28,550 nucleotides of DNA from DATJSN01 sp035504095 (GCA_035504095.1 DATJSN010000027.1:1-28550); one strand, 5' to 3'. Counted from the first letter of the stretch, positions 15,597 through 24,140 are shown. Numbers and translations: made by a program. The notes: generated by a model not told the origin, from the sequence alone.

Positions 15597-15697
15597 GCCC
15601 CAGGTTTCCACCTGGGGCTGTATAACGAAAGTCGATTTGTAAAATCTGACAGAACTTCCGCCACAGGGCAACACAGCGCGGGGTGGAAACCCCGCGC
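15597..15697. repeat. Paired inverted hairpins (BIME-like), TTCC/GGAA loops
   Basis: GCCCCAGGT-TTCC-ACCTGGGGC (15597-15618) and GCGCGGGGT-GGAA-ACCCCGCGC (15676-15697) are perfect nine-base-pair hairpins whose loops are reverse complements, so they face each other. This is the two-unit arrangement typical of bacterial interspersed mosaic elements. A relative of the first hairpin lies within a coding sequence at 22527-22550. The stretch between the DUF1015 and VWA genes holds no gene. Confidence 0.8.
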
Positions 15698-15771
15698 CAA
15701 GGTTATGATTAAAAAGGTCCCAGTTCTCATCCCGATTCCTATCGGGACTGAATGAGTTTACACTTTCTGCA

Positions 15772-18249
15772 ATGACGATGAACTTCACGGCCAGCGTGAG
15801 TCTGGATTTTCTCGGTCAGCAGGATTTTGCCTGGTGGACAATAGTTGTCGGCATTCTGAGTATAAGCCTGATCGGCTATGGGCTATGGCAAATCCGGCAA
15901 AATTACCGTGCGAAATCTACAGCGGCTGAATCCGGCGGCGCTACAGCCGGAAAATTTCCCATATGGGCATTGTCGGCGGGCACCATTAGCGCGGCATGGG
16001 TTCTCTGCGCCGCGTTTTTTGCGCCGGCACGATCTTTTTCGGCCGGATTGATTTTGACCACTTTAACCGCGAGCCTAGCGGTATGGCTTTTTTACGGGCG
16101 CGTGTTTGACTATCTGGGATGGCGGCGCATCAGCATTCTGTTTTTGCTGCGCGTTTTGAGCGTACTTTTTCTGATTTTGCTGCTTTTTGAGCCGGAAATT
16201 ACCTGGGTGGAAATTCCACGGCAGGTGAGCACGCTGGGAATTGTGATCGACGCGTCCGGCTCGATGAGCGTTAATGACCAGCCCAACGAACCGAGCCGCT
16301 ATCTGCAAAGTGTTCTGGCGGCAAAATTATTGATCGATCAGTTGCAGGGACGTTTTAACGTCGAGTGTTTTGCTTACGACGGCAAACACGATACTCCGCT
16401 GGCTTCTCCGGACGTGTGGAGTTCCATTGCGCCTGATGGAACAATGACTGATCTGCCGCAACCGATTCAGGCGGCGGTCAACGCCGGCGCCAAACAAATT
16501 GTATTGTTCAGCGACGGCATACAAAACGGACCGACGGCGATCAGCACCATTGCCGATCTGGATGTGCCGGTATATCCGGTACGCGTGGGGTCGACGACAA
16601 CGCAGGCCCAGGGTGTTCCGGATGTTGAAATTGTCCGTGTCGATGGTCCGCAGACGGCACCAGTCAACACGGAAATTACATTAACCGTATCGATCCGCTC
16701 GAGTTCGCTCAATGACCGAACGGTGAATGTTTCGTTAATGCAGGATAGCCGCCAGCTCGACTTGCAGCGACTTGTGCTGCATTCGGGAACTACGCCACAA
16801 ACGGTGACGTTGAAATTCACGCCGGACAAAGTCGGCCGCCTGGTGTTGCAAGTACAGATTCCCGTTTTGCCCGATCAGCGGAGCAGCGCGGGCAATCAAC
16901 AGCAATTTCCGATTTTGATCACGAATCCGCGCATTGCGGTGTTGTATATTGAAGGGCGCGTACGGCCGGAAGTCGGGCCGTTGCAGGAGGATCTGGCCAC
17001 AGATCCGAACGTGAACCTGGTAAGCCTGATTCAGACAAGGCCGGGTTATTTCATGGTTCGCGGTCAGCAGGCCGATTTGAGCGCCGCACCGACAACCTTA
17101 CAACAATGGGAGCAATTCAAGGTCATTATGCTCGGTGATATTAGCGCGAGTTTTTTTACGGCCCAACAACAGGAACAAATTCGGCAGACAGTCCAAGACG
17201 GCGCGGGATTGCTGATGATCGGGGGCATGCAGAATTTTGCTTCCGGCGGCTGGGGCCAATCGCCGCTGGCGCCGGCACTTCCGGCAGACTTGAGCACTAC
17301 CGAACCGGCGCAGTTGGATACGCCATTTGTGCCGCAACTGACAGCTTTTGGACAAAGCAGTTCAATTTTTGATGGGATCACCGGCTGGTTTATTCCTCCA
17401 TCGGGCGGTCAACCGCAATTCGAGCTTCCCCCTCTGGCCGGATGTACGGCGCTGGCCGGTGTGCGGCCGGGAGCGGAGGTTTTGCTCACCAATCCAACGG
17501 CGCAGGTCAACGGCAATCCGGCAATCGTTCTGGCCGTTGAACACTATGGGAAGGGCCTTTCAGCAGCTTTTGCGGGCGATACTACATACCGCTGGCAATT
17601 ATCTCTTAGAACCATGGGCCTCAACTCGCCATACAACCGGTTTTGGGGACAGTTGATTCGATGGGTTGCGGATCAAAGCAGCATAAAAACAGCGCAAGGG
17701 CCGTCGGTACTGGCCATGCTTCGCCGGGAGCGTTTCGACCCGGGCGAACCAGTGGATTTGCAGGCTGAGGTAACGGACGAACATGGACAGTTGACGCAAT
17801 ATGCATCGGCATGGGCGGACATTACGGGGCCGGATTCGCGGACACAGAGAATCCAGTTATACGCCAGTGACACGAGCACGGGCATGTATGAAAATAATTT
17901 CACACCCGCGGCACCAGGCAAATATCATGCAACATTTTCCGCGGTTCATAACGGGCAAAAACTCGGCGAAGATATGAGCGATTTTTATGTCGCACCGCCG
18001 GTAAGCGAAATGGATAATCTGGCGGCGGACCCGAAAACGCTGCAGGAAATTGCTTCACGGACAGGGGGAAGCTATTCGGAATTAGCTGATATACCTCTGC
18101 TAGCGCGCCGACTGCAGGCTGCACTGCCGCCGGAAAATCAGGTCAAACGAACTTCTCTCCCTCTCTATCAGGATAAACTGTTTTTTTTGCTGTTTGTGGC
18201 CGCTTTGACGGTGGAATGGTTTCTGAGGCGTAAATGGCAACTGCAGTAG
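15772..18249 (+). CDS. Membrane VWA protein with glutamine-amidotransferase-like domain
   Basis: This 825-residue protein has four N-terminal membrane segments (about 20-40, 62-84, 90-108, 122-140) and a von Willebrand A domain starting at STLGIVIDASGSMSVND, with MIDAS residues Asp160, Ser162 and Ser164 and a later SDG (247-249). An Ig-like stretch follows at about 285-375. A class I glutamine-amidotransferase-like fold runs from about 385 to 610 (RIAVLYIEGR, GAGLLMIGGMQNF) without a recognisable catalytic triad. A last membrane segment (LFFLLFVAALTVEWFL) ends the chain. Related proteins usually sit with MoxR ATPase and DUF58 genes, but none are adjacent here. No ribosome site is clear; an ATG at 15778 is an alternative start. 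Confidence 0.82.
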   Translation: MTMNFTASVSLDFLGQQDFAWWTIVVGILSISLIGYGLWQIRQNYRAKSTAAESGGATAGKFPIWALSAGTISAAWVLCAAFFAPARSFSAGLILTTLTASLAVWLFYGRVFDYLGWRRISILFLLRVLSVLFLILLLFEPEITWVEIPRQVSTLGIVIDASGSMSVNDQPNEPSRYLQSVLAAKLLIDQLQGRFNVECFAYDGKHDTPLASPDVWSSIAPDGTMTDLPQPIQAAVNAGAKQIVLFSDGIQNGPTAISTIADLDVPVYPVRVGSTTTQAQGVPDVEIVRVDGPQTAPVNTEITLTVSIRSSSLNDRTVNVSLMQDSRQLDLQRLVLHSGTTPQTVTLKFTPDKVGRLVLQVQIPVLPDQRSSAGNQQQFPILITNPRIAVLYIEGRVRPEVGPLQEDLATDPNVNLVSLIQTRPGYFMVRGQQADLSAAPTTLQQWEQFKVIMLGDISASFFTAQQQEQIRQTVQDGAGLLMIGGMQNFASGGWGQSPLAPALPADLSTTEPAQLDTPFVPQLTAFGQSSSIFDGITGWFIPPSGGQPQFELPPLAGCTALAGVRPGAEVLLTNPTAQVNGNPAIVLAVEHYGKGLSAAFAGDTTYRWQLSLRTMGLNSPYNRFWGQLIRWVADQSSIKTAQGPSVLAMLRRERFDPGEPVDLQAEVTDEHGQLTQYASAWADITGPDSRTQRIQLYASDTSTGMYENNFTPAAPGKYHATFSAVHNGQKLGEDMSDFYVAPPVSEMDNLAADPKTLQEIASRTGGSYSELADIPLLARRLQAALPPENQVKRTSLPLYQDKLFFLLFVAALTVEWFLRRKWQLQ

Positions 18250-18438
18250 TAGAAGTCTGAAAGTGTTCTGGCCGGAAAGATCAAAGTGCCACATATTTTA
18301 GGGGTTAGATATTTAAGTTCTGCTTGAACATAAATTTAATTTAACGATTATTATTTTCTTAAATACGTATTTATTGTTTGTGGTGAGTTGGTTGTTAATA
18401 TGAAAAAAATTTATTTCTAAAAAATCCAAAAATTTCTA

Positions 18439-18468
18439 TTGACATAATTACTTATTACCGATTACAGT
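18439..18468 (+). promoter_or_regulatory. Candidate sigma70-type promoter upstream of the pseudopilin
   Basis: A perfect TTGACA (18439-18444) is followed after 18 bases by TACAGT (18463-18468). Transcription would begin near 18475, leaving a leader of over 400 bases before the pseudopilin ATG. Confidence 0.5.
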
Positions 18469-18478
18469 ACACAAGGCG

Positions 18479-18511
18479 GCGGTTTAAGGAGCGATTATTA
18501 TACCGCTTTTT
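18479..18511 (+). terminator. Terminator-like hairpin directly after the promoter
   Basis: GCGGT (18479-18483) pairs with ACCGC (18502-18506), with three more pairs beyond one mismatch, and is followed by TTTTT. Because it would lie at the very 5' end of the transcript, it may act as an attenuator or protective hairpin. Confidence 0.4.
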
Positions 18512-18585
18512 GTTTATCGCAGAAAAAACTGCCATAATTTTCTTCCTATAGCTCCACAATACCCGCCTTTTTGATATAGCCGTAT

Positions 18586-18618
18586 GACCAACCCAAGAGG
18601 GAGCGTTGGATGTTGGTC
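18586..18618 (+). repeat. Inverted repeat in the pseudopilin leader
   Basis: GACCAAC (18586-18592) pairs with GTTGGTC (18612-18618) across a 19-base loop. It is the first of two hairpins in the middle of the leader. Confidence 0.5.
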
Positions 18619-18662
18619 CACCTGTAAGCGGCTCCCATTGATTAGTTTAATCGTAAAATCCG

Positions 18663-18718
18663 GTTCGAGCGAAGTTTATGTTGTGGGCCGTGCGGCCCAA
18701 AGCTTCGTTCTTGCGAAC
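18663..18718 (+). repeat. Long imperfect hairpin in the pseudopilin leader
   Basis: GTTCG, CGAAG and GGGCC on the left pair in order with GGCCC, CTTCG and CGAAC on the right around the four-base loop GTGC. The nested pairing of three separate helices argues for a folded RNA rather than chance. Confidence 0.55.
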
Positions 18719-18888
18719 TCATCCGACCTGGTTGTGATTCTTAAGTTCGTACCAAGATACGTGTTATAGGAATCAGATTAAAACAGCCGATAATTTAAGG
18801 CTGGCCTAAGGGCAGCGGGTAAATGCTGCTGCGAGAACTTAAGCCGGAAGAATAACGGGAATTGCTCATTTTTTTGGAGAACCATCTC

Positions 18889-19914
18889 ATGACTAAGCAG
18901 CGCACAAAAACAAAAAAGCGACGTGGCTTTACGCTCATTGAGCTGTTGGTGGTGATTTCCATCATCGCCTTGCTCATTGCCATTCTTCTGCCAAGCTTGG
19001 CTAAAGCCAAGGAATTGGCAAATCGGACGGCCTGCGAAGCAAACATTCGCAGCATCCTGCAATCGATGACCATTTATGCTCAAAGCAACCAGAGTACTTT
19101 CCCATGCGTAGCGGGACCTGCAGCTCCAACTGGCCAGTATGCCAACTCACCTACAAATGCAATGACTGGCATCTATACCAATACCGCCGGAGCAATGGTT
19201 TCCGACTGGTATACCAGTGCCACCAGCGCAGGCGCTGGAGCCGGAAGCCCGCTGGGTTCGCTATGGCTTTTAGTGCTTCAGGGGCAGGATACGCCAAAGA
19301 CCTTCATCTGCCCATCTGACCCAATAGCCAACTCCGCCTCGCAGGAATATCCTCCTGTATCAAACAACGTAACTCCTTTTTTTAGCAATTTTAGCTATCT
19401 TACCAGTTCTGCCTCGGCAACGATTAGCACCACTGGTCAAGGTGAAAGTTACTCGATTGATTTCCCGTATGCATATTCTTCAACGGCAACGAGCAGCACA
19501 CCGGAATCAGCGGGCGGCTGGTGGGTTAATGACAGCCGTGCGGACCAGCCGATTGCGTGCGACATGGCACCGCAGTCTAATGGAGGTACCGGAACATTTG
19601 CACGTGACACTGCAATTTTAGCTACGAGTAATACGTATGGCCCGTATATTTTCAACTCGGGCAATCATAATGGCGATGGTCAGAATGTTGGTTTTGCCGA
19701 CACCCACGTGGAATGGGATACCACCCCATACGTTGGTCAAGAGGGAGACAACATTTTCACCTTTAATAATTCGACCACGTTTCCAAATAACACTCAAGTC
19801 CAGCTAACTGGCACTGGAACCATTACTATACCGCTTACCAGTAACCAACCTCTAGTGTCACCGTACGACACCGTTATGGTTCCCATACGGAACGTACAAA
19901 ACGGCGATTGGTGA
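18889..19914 (+). CDS. Type II secretion/type IV pilus-like pseudopilin
   Basis: The 341-residue product has a basic leader and the prepilin signature RRGFTLIELLVVISIIALLI. Prepilin peptidase should cut between Gly13 and Phe14, leaving a hydrophobic helix (14-35). The globular part is rich in Ser, Thr and Gly. Near 257-277 it has GNHNGDGQNVGFADTHVEW, the region corresponding to the C-terminal DG motif of the planctomycete pseudopilin-like family. The ATG at 18889 follows TTGGAGA about ten bases upstream; an in-frame TTG at 18862 would put nine residues before the leader and is rejected. These proteins are very numerous in planctomycetes and mostly of unknown role. The gene is monocistronic, ending in a strong terminator. 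Confidence 0.9.
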   Translation: MTKQRTKTKKRRGFTLIELLVVISIIALLIAILLPSLAKAKELANRTACEANIRSILQSMTIYAQSNQSTFPCVAGPAAPTGQYANSPTNAMTGIYTNTAGAMVSDWYTSATSAGAGAGSPLGSLWLLVLQGQDTPKTFICPSDPIANSASQEYPPVSNNVTPFFSNFSYLTSSASATISTTGQGESYSIDFPYAYSSTATSSTPESAGGWWVNDSRADQPIACDMAPQSNGGTGTFARDTAILATSNTYGPYIFNSGNHNGDGQNVGFADTHVEWDTTPYVGQEGDNIFTFNNSTTFPNNTQVQLTGTGTITIPLTSNQPLVSPYDTVMVPIRNVQNGDW

Positions 19915-19956
19915 TTCTGGAGTTTCCGTAGAAGGTTTAATTCAATTCAAGCATTT

Positions 19957-19987
19957 GCGGCCCGGAGAAATCTGGGCCGCTTTTTTT
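19957..19987 (+). terminator. Strong Rho-independent terminator after the pseudopilin gene
   Basis: GCGGCCC and GGGCCGC form a perfect seven-base-pair stem, with GA/TC pairing further in, followed by seven or more T residues. It separates the pseudopilin from the glycosyltransferase array. Confidence 0.93.
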
Positions 19988-20001
19988 GTATCCGACTTTT
20001 G

Positions 20002-20055
20002 AACCACGAAACCAATCCACAGATTACGCAGATTAACGCAGATTTAACCACGAAA
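20002..20055 (+). repeat. Intergenic repeat with ACGCAGATT direct copies
   Basis: CACAGATT, ACGCAGATT and ACGCAGATT follow each other, bracketed by two copies of AACCACGAAA. Similar wording (AACCACGGATTGCACCGATT) occurs before the third array gene near 24146. This looks like a dispersed intergenic sequence of unknown role. Confidence 0.55.
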
Positions 20056-20092
20056 AAGTTTTTTACCGCGACGAACGGATACACTGGTAAAA

Positions 20093-21862
20093 ATGGTACA
20101 AAGCTCAATATCCGAACCTGGCAAAAAAAAATATTCCGGCCGCCAACTATTGGCCGCATTGGGATTAATTCTGCTCTGTTTCGTGGTTTACTGGCCGTTG
20201 CTGCACGCGGGCTTTATCTGGGATGACGGCCTGTGGATTACTGAAAATCCATACGTACAACACTGGAGTGGTCTTTGGCACATCTGGTTTTCGGCCCAGG
20301 GAGCGCCGCAATATTACCCGTTGGTTACAACGGCATTTTTGCTCGAGTATAAATGGTTCGGGTTAATTCCTGTTGGTTATCACCTAGTCAATATATTCCT
20401 TCAATCGTCAAACGCCATTTTGCTCTGGCGGATTTTGCGCCGTCTGGAACTCAAAGGCGCCTGGGTCGCAGCCGCCGTTTTCGCCATTCATCCCGTACAG
20501 GTGGAAACCGTCGGCTGGATTACTGAACAAAAAAATTTACTCTCGGTTTTATTAGGGTTTTCGGCGGCTCTTTACTGGCTCAAATGGTCCGATTCGAACG
20601 CTCCCGGCGAAACAGAACTTTTAAAAGTGAAACAGCGATGGAAACCGTATTCAATGGCAACGGCCTTTTATGCACTGGCATTACTGGCCAAGACTGATCT
20701 ATGCGTTCTTCCGGCCATTCTCTTATTATTGTACTGGTGGAAATCGGGCGGCATCACGCGGATCGTATTTGTCGGAGCGATTCCATGGCTGATCATCGGC
20801 TTTATGATGGCCGGTATAACGATCTTTATTGAAAATGGGCAGGCCGGAGCCCATGGAGAAGCTTTTGGTTTTTCACTTGCCCAACGGTTTATAATCGCCG
20901 GCAAAGATTTCTGGTTTTATCCTCTTAAACTTCTCTGGCCGCACCCATTAATGGAAGTATACCCACGCTGGAACGTGGACCACCTTTCATGGGTGGACTG
21001 TTTGTTCCCGACAACGGCATTGGCAATTCCGGCGATTCTGTGGCTATTACGGACAAAAATCGGCCGCGGGCCGTTTACCGCCGCGGCGTATTACGGCATC
21101 GCCATTTTTCCGGTTTTGGGGTTTATCTCATTTTTTACAATGGAATATTCATTCGCGGCCGACCATTACCAATATATGGCATGTATTGGAGTTATAACCC
21201 TGGTTGTCGAAGGAACAATACTCCTTGTAAGCCTGATTACAACGGGATGGAAGAATAAAAATCCGACTGAAGCGGGAAATGATCGAACCAGACTGTGCAA
21301 GCGGACTACGATGATCGGTATTGCCGCGATTTTGCTAGCCATGTTGGGATGTTTCACAATCGCGCAGGGTGAATTATATAATCCGTCCGTAAATATATGG
21401 CGAAATGTGCTTGAATATGATCCACATTCCTGGGTGGCCCTTGGTCATCTGGGAGAATGGCAGGCCGCGCACGAGGATCCGACAGACGCGCTGGCGACAA
21501 TCAAACAAGCTGAAAAGTATGGTGGTGCATCAAATGTTTATGTAACGGCCGATTTGGGTAATTTATACATGAGAGCCAAGGGGGATTACCGCAGTGCGCG
21601 GTTTTATCTATTGCGATCACTTCTGATACAACCCTATCAACCCGATATATTCGCTGAATTGGCGTATTGCGATGAAAAACTGGGAGACTCGGATCAGGCG
21701 ATTACAGACCTGAAACTGGCACAGGCTCTCGAAGAATCCGGTGATACCCAGGATGCAATCGTGCGGCGCAATATTGTTTTGCAATTGATGAAACGGCTTA
21801 CGTCTACAAATCCAACAACCAGCAAACTGATGACAACTGAACCTAATTTTTTACCAAGATAA
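20093..21862 (+). CDS. GT-C (TMTC-like) membrane protein with TPR tail, paralog 1
   Basis: The 589-residue product begins with a membrane segment (about 19-37) followed by FIWDDGLW, an acidic pair (Asp44-Asp45) in the first external loop where GT-C glycosyltransferases hold their catalytic residues. HPVQVETVGWITEQKNLLS (133-151) and ADHYQYMACIG (356-366) resemble the TMTC-family motifs 'HP.HVEAVAWI..RKD.LS' and 'DRYLYLPSIG'. Several further membrane segments run to about 425. The tail (about 445-570) has two or so TPR-like repeats and is the shortest of the array. By analogy it may transfer a lipid-linked sugar to exported proteins; donor and acceptor are unknown. No Shine-Dalgarno is visible before the ATG. 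Confidence 0.75.
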   Translation: MVQSSISEPGKKKYSGRQLLAALGLILLCFVVYWPLLHAGFIWDDGLWITENPYVQHWSGLWHIWFSAQGAPQYYPLVTTAFLLEYKWFGLIPVGYHLVNIFLQSSNAILLWRILRRLELKGAWVAAAVFAIHPVQVETVGWITEQKNLLSVLLGFSAALYWLKWSDSNAPGETELLKVKQRWKPYSMATAFYALALLAKTDLCVLPAILLLLYWWKSGGITRIVFVGAIPWLIIGFMMAGITIFIENGQAGAHGEAFGFSLAQRFIIAGKDFWFYPLKLLWPHPLMEVYPRWNVDHLSWVDCLFPTTALAIPAILWLLRTKIGRGPFTAAAYYGIAIFPVLGFISFFTMEYSFAADHYQYMACIGVITLVVEGTILLVSLITTGWKNKNPTEAGNDRTRLCKRTTMIGIAAILLAMLGCFTIAQGELYNPSVNIWRNVLEYDPHSWVALGHLGEWQAAHEDPTDALATIKQAEKYGGASNVYVTADLGNLYMRAKGDYRSARFYLLRSLLIQPYQPDIFAELAYCDEKLGDSDQAITDLKLAQALEESGDTQDAIVRRNIVLQLMKRLTSTNPTTSKLMTTEPNFLPR

Positions 21863-21878
21863 ATTTTAACTCACGGAT
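21839..21878 (+). repeat. Duplicated 3' boundary sequence, copy 1
   Basis: The last codons of paralog 1 and the bases after its stop (GAACCTAATTTTTTACCAAG, then TAAATTTTAACTCACG) match 24101-24140 after paralog 2 with few differences. The pair marks the edge of a tandem duplication unit. Confidence 0.7.
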
Positions 21879-21947
21879 TACCAGTCGCAGTTTTCAGTGT
21901 TCAGTTTTCGGTTTTCAGACAATAATGGATTTTTACTTTGGTTAAAA

Positions 21948-24122
21948 ATGATGCAAAGCCCAATATCTGATACTCATAGGAGAATGAATCCCGGACGTCA
22001 ACTCCTGGCTGCCCTGGGATTGATTCTGTTGTGTTTGGCGGCTTACTGTCCATTGGTGCATGCCGGATATATATGGGATGACGACGTATGGCTGACAAAT
22101 AACCCGCTCGTGCAACACTGGAGCGGCCTTTGGTACATCTGGTTTGCCCCGCAATCGTCGACACAATATTACCCGCTGGTTTACACCGCTTTTTTGCTGC
22201 AATTTAAACTCTGGGGCCTTAACCCTTTCGGTTTTCATTTGGTCAACATCGGCTTGCAGGCAATTAATGCCATTTTGCTCTGGCGGATTCTGCGTTTAAT
22301 GGGGCTAAAGAGCGCATGGGTCGCCGCCGCCGTTTGGGCCATTCACCCGGTTCAAGTTGAAACAGTGGGATGGATCACCGAACAGAAGAACCTGCTTTCC
22401 GCCGCCCTGGGGTTTAGCGCCGCGCTGTTGTGGATTAAGTGGGCGGGATTGGACATGGTAGGTTCCGATGCGACAGGAAAGATGCCTGTCCCACAGAAAA
22501 TGGGCTCTGGGATGAGCGCGGAAAGGCCCCCGGTTTCCACCGGGGACTGTATGAGTAGTGTTGGACATTGGAAACTTTTATTGCCGGCGACGATTTTGTT
22601 TGTATTGGCGCTATTGGCCAAGACCGACATCTGCACCCTGCCGGCGGTGTTGCTGCTGGTCGCCTGGTGGAAACGGGGCGGCATCACACGCGCGGAAATT
22701 CTAAGCGTTATTCCCTGGCTTTTGATCGGGGGATTGCTGGCCAGCTTCACTATATACATTGAACATGGAACCGCCGGCGCTCAAGGCCCTCCATTTACTT
22801 TTTCCTTAAGTCAACGGCTCATCGTCGCAGGAAAAGACTTCTGGTTTTATCCGCTGAAGCTTTTCTGGCCGCATCCATTACTGGCGGTTTATCCGCGCTG
22901 GGATGTGGATCATTTTGTGTCGGCAGACTGGCTGTTTCCATTCGTCGCCTGCGCGGTTCCGGTGATTCTCTGGCTATTAAGGAATAAAATCGGTCGCGGG
23001 CCTTTCATAGCCGTGGCTTATTACATTATTACCATTTCTCCAGTGTTGGGATTCATTTCATTTTATACGATGTTATTTACCTTCGTAGCCGATCACTACC
23101 AGTACCTGGCGGGGATTGGGATCATCGTACTGGCGGTGGAACTGGCCGCACTCGGCTGGGAACGTCTGTGGCCTATTTTGAAGAAAATAGAATATGAAAA
23201 AAACACCAGGGGACTTACGTTCGGCGGCGTGCGCCTGCTGCCCATGACGGCGGCAACGGCGCTGCTTTTGGAGCTGGGCGCATTAAGCTGGGGACAAAGC
23301 GAATTATACCAATCACCAAAAGGCATCTGGGAAAACGTAATCGATTACGACCACGATTCCTGGTTCGCCTGGGATCAGCTTGGCGCTTATGATTTTAAGT
23401 CCGGGGATGCCGATGATGGACGGCGGGAAGTCGCGCAGGCGTACCAGATCACCGGGGACCGAAATTTTTACACCGTCGCGATCCTGGGATATGACTTAGC
23501 GAATGTGAACAGGGATTATGTCAGAGGCATTTTGTTATTACAGCAATCGTTGCAATTGAACCCTTACCAGGCATATTTTTCGGCCTGTCTGTCGTCCTGC
23601 TATAAAAATCGCGGCCAAATAAATCACGCCCTGGAGGTATTAGACCGCGGTTTGGAGTTGATGCCCGATAACCCCACATTAAATGTTCCCATGGGAGAAA
23701 TTCTTGGTTCACGGGGTAATGATGAGGCGGCCCTGGAAGATTTTCAAAAAGCGCTAAGCTATAAGCCTTTTGACCCAACGTGCATGTTTGACGATATCAT
23801 CGCTCTGCGGAAGTTGGAGCGTTACCAGGACGCACTCAATCAATGCCGTCAGATGCTGAACATTTATCCCGATAATACCGCGGCGCGGATTTTATACGGA
23901 GGATTGCTGCTTACAGTGGGGCGGGATCAGGAAGCAGTGGATTTTTTAAGCGGAATTGTTCGTTCGATGCCCAATAGCTCCGATGCACATTTGGCCCTGG
24001 CGGAGGCGCTGGAAAAGACGGGCGATCTTCGGGCAGCGGCGTTGCAACGCGCCATGGCACGAAAACTAAATGCGGCGGCCGCCACTGAACCAACGACCTC
24101 AGAACCTAACTTTTTACCATAA
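21948..24122 (+). CDS. GT-C (TMTC-like) membrane protein with TPR tail, paralog 2
   Basis: This has the same architecture as paralog 1, with 724 residues from the ATG at 21948. That start is chosen because MMQSPIS aligns with MVQSSIS of paralog 1; a GTG at 21897 would add an unaligned extension. The acidic loop is YIWDDDVW (44-46). HPVQVETVGWITEQKNLLS and ADHYQYLAGIG are conserved. The TPR region (about 485-715) is longer, with roughly six repeats (NYP-type 'LNPYQA', 'LMPDNP', 'IYPDNT'). The loop after IKWAGLDM holds about 35 residues encoded by two palindromic repeats, absent in paralog 1. No ribosome site is clear. The gap to the next gene is 55 bases. Confidence 0.75.
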   Translation: MMQSPISDTHRRMNPGRQLLAALGLILLCLAAYCPLVHAGYIWDDDVWLTNNPLVQHWSGLWYIWFAPQSSTQYYPLVYTAFLLQFKLWGLNPFGFHLVNIGLQAINAILLWRILRLMGLKSAWVAAAVWAIHPVQVETVGWITEQKNLLSAALGFSAALLWIKWAGLDMVGSDATGKMPVPQKMGSGMSAERPPVSTGDCMSSVGHWKLLLPATILFVLALLAKTDICTLPAVLLLVAWWKRGGITRAEILSVIPWLLIGGLLASFTIYIEHGTAGAQGPPFTFSLSQRLIVAGKDFWFYPLKLFWPHPLLAVYPRWDVDHFVSADWLFPFVACAVPVILWLLRNKIGRGPFIAVAYYIITISPVLGFISFYTMLFTFVADHYQYLAGIGIIVLAVELAALGWERLWPILKKIEYEKNTRGLTFGGVRLLPMTAATALLLELGALSWGQSELYQSPKGIWENVIDYDHDSWFAWDQLGAYDFKSGDADDGRREVAQAYQITGDRNFYTVAILGYDLANVNRDYVRGILLLQQSLQLNPYQAYFSACLSSCYKNRGQINHALEVLDRGLELMPDNPTLNVPMGEILGSRGNDEAALEDFQKALSYKPFDPTCMFDDIIALRKLERYQDALNQCRQMLNIYPDNTAARILYGGLLLTVGRDQEAVDFLSGIVRSMPNSSDAHLALAEALEKTGDLRAAALQRAMARKLNAAAATEPTTSEPNFLP
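22472..22496 (-). repeat. REP-like palindrome inside paralog 2
   Basis: GACAGGAA-AGA-TGCCTGTC followed by CCACAG matches the RAYT-flanking copy at 5983-6011 with one mismatched arm position. It is translated in frame as TGKMPVPQ (about residues 175-183). Confidence 0.85.
22527..22550 (+). repeat. TTCC-loop hairpin inside paralog 2
   Basis: CCCCGGT-TTCC-ACCGGGG (22528-22545) followed by ACTGTATGA has the same loop and right flank as the intergenic hairpin at 15597-15618 (GCTGTATAA). It is translated in frame as PPVSTGDC, 30 bases after the REP-like copy. Confidence 0.75.
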
Positions 24123-24140
24123 TAAATTTTAGCTCACGAC
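24101..24140 (+). repeat. Duplicated 3' boundary sequence, copy 2
   Basis: This is the counterpart of 21839-21878: the ending EPNFLP, the stop, and TAAATTTTAGCTCACG are nearly identical to those of paralog 1. Confidence 0.7.

Larger units (their letters stand above)
18250..18888. other. Long non-coding region before the pseudopilin gene
   Basis: About 640 bases, AT-rich in the first third, without a credible gene. A 61-codon frame at 18584-18769 overlaps hairpins and resembles nothing known. The region contains a candidate promoter (18439-18468), a terminator-like hairpin directly after it (18479-18511) and two further inverted repeats, listed separately. It could be a regulatory leader or encode a small RNA. 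Confidence 0.5.

Noticed and set aside
18584..18769. 61-codon frame in the pseudopilin leader
   Set aside because: It spans inverted repeats and has no recognisable motif or Shine-Dalgarno sequence; structured RNA explains the region better.
21880..21940. Repeated TTTTCAG words before paralog 2 as a regulatory array
   Set aside because: Low-complexity wording with irregular spacing; it resembles dispersed intergenic filler and no factor site is recognisable.
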